64,000 bases of DNA from NCBI RefSeq assembly GCF_040869045.1, contig NC_090322.1, forward strand, positions 82,855,675 to 82,919,674, in the 5' to 3' direction. Of the stretch, positions 63,349-64,000 are shown one piece after another. The notes beneath the pieces are model-generated. The model was not told where the DNA came from. It saw only the letters and a list, made by a program, of their open reading frames with translations, and did no database searches. Position 1 is the stretch's first letter. Each line of letters begins with the position of its first letter. Made by a program: the position numbers and the translations under genes. This stretch comes from Eurosta solidaginis (taxonomy: Eukaryota; Arthropoda; Insecta; Diptera; Tephritidae).

Positions 63349-64000
63349 TATCAAAAATTATTGTTCTGAAGCCAACAACTGCTGAGTGATCTACTCAAAT
63401 TTGTTGAACGAAACGACTTAAGTATTCTAACCATGCTTACCCTTTAGGCCGGTAAGTTTATTTAGAAAAACGCAATATGTAAGCTAACGAGGAAGGAGCC
63501 GTCGAGTAAACAAAACAAAATCGTTAAAAAAATTCGTACGCGGTATTTATCAGATTTAACTCTAGAATTAAAGGATATAGAACGAGAAACAACGTTTGAA
63601 ACCCTTTAAAAACTTTTAATAACTATATCAAAAATTATTTTTCTGAAGCTAACAATTGCTGAGTGATCTACTCAAATTTGTTGAACGAAACGACTTAAGT
63701 ATTCTAACCATGCTCACCCTTTAGGCCGGTACGTTTATTTAGAAAAATGCAATATGTAAGCTAACGAGGAAGGAGCCGTCGAGTAAACAAAACAAAATCG
63801 TTAAAAAAATTCGTACGCGGTATTTATCAGATTTAACTCTAGAATTAAAGGATATAGATCTAGAAACAACGTTTGAAACCCTTTAACAACTTTAAATAAC
63901 TATATCAAAAATTATTGTTCTGAAGCCAACAACTGCTGAGTGATCTACTCAAATTTGTTGAACGAAACGACTTAAGTATTCTAACCATGCTTAACCTTTA
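63349..64000 (+). repeat. terminal type A run
   Basis: Two and a half type A monomers with AAAATCGTTAAAAAAATTCG, to the window edge at TTAACCTTTA. Private change: ATGCTCACCCTTTAGG near 63711. The array evidently continues beyond the window. Confidence 0.9.

Larger units (their letters stand above)
33424..64000 (+). repeat. 277-bp satellite array, right arm
   Basis: The array resumes in the same orientation and in register (AAAAACGCAATATGTAAGC) and continues to the window edge with about 110 monomers of types A, B, B', C, D and hybrid. No further insertion, gene or inversion was found. The stretch at 33424-38035 and 47050-56900 is dominated by the CTTTAACAACTTTAAATAAC subfamily of type A. B, C and D units cluster at 39280-40500, 45290-46600 and 57460-62600. 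Confidence 0.98.

Overview
This window is non-coding eukaryotic satellite DNA. About 60 kb is one head-to-tail array of an AT-rich monomer of about 277 bp, roughly 215-220 units counting short ones. I read every line and found no inverted monomer. The array is interrupted once, by a transposable element of about 3.75 kb at 29669-33423. There are no protein-coding genes, rRNA, tRNA or CRISPR arrays; the short open frames are by-products of the repeats and the element.

Organism: the satellite itself is not one I recognise. The inserted element is the best clue. It carries a (GGAC)n tract, subterminal inverted repeats, an internal array of about 129 bp units and several modules holding a GTGGGCGTGG-like core. 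From memory this matches non-autonomous elements of the mini-me/DINE-1 (Helitron-like) kind in schizophoran flies (Drosophila, Tephritidae, muscoids). I infer pericentromeric or other heterochromatin of a fly, possibly a tephritid. The species is not determinable here.

Monomer families: type A (277 bp, GCTAACGAGGAAGGAGCCG region) is the majority. Type B (GGCTACACGGGAATGGAGCGG) is about 278 bp and is followed by a 130 bp short monomer B'. Type C is a 180 bp deleted monomer. Type D (GGCTACGCGGAGATGGAGCGG) is rarer. A 312 bp B/A hybrid with a 35 bp internal duplication occurs nine times. Types B and D carry a perfect 7-bp dyad that type A lacks.

Layout: 1-3240 type A run; 3241-5607 mixed A/B/B'/C; 5608-13271 a nearly perfect 3799 bp tandem duplication; 13325-16678 a 1677 bp tandem duplication; 16679-29668 mixed array with a 1.7 kb block repeated 4485 bp apart; 29669-33423 the element; 33424-38035 array holding the element-free paralogues of both flanks; 38036-47050 a 2.5 kb block repeated 6.1-6.2 kb apart and a 1662 bp tandem duplication; 48172-56939 a 5371 bp duplication that later lost 1974 bp; 58764-63348 units of 685, 906 and 1898 bp; 63349-64000 type A run.

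How it works together: there is no pathway here. The window is a record of satellite evolution by unequal exchange, conversion-like patches and whole-monomer gain or loss. One transposon insertion can be dated relative to a segmental duplication because its neighbourhood also exists without the element.
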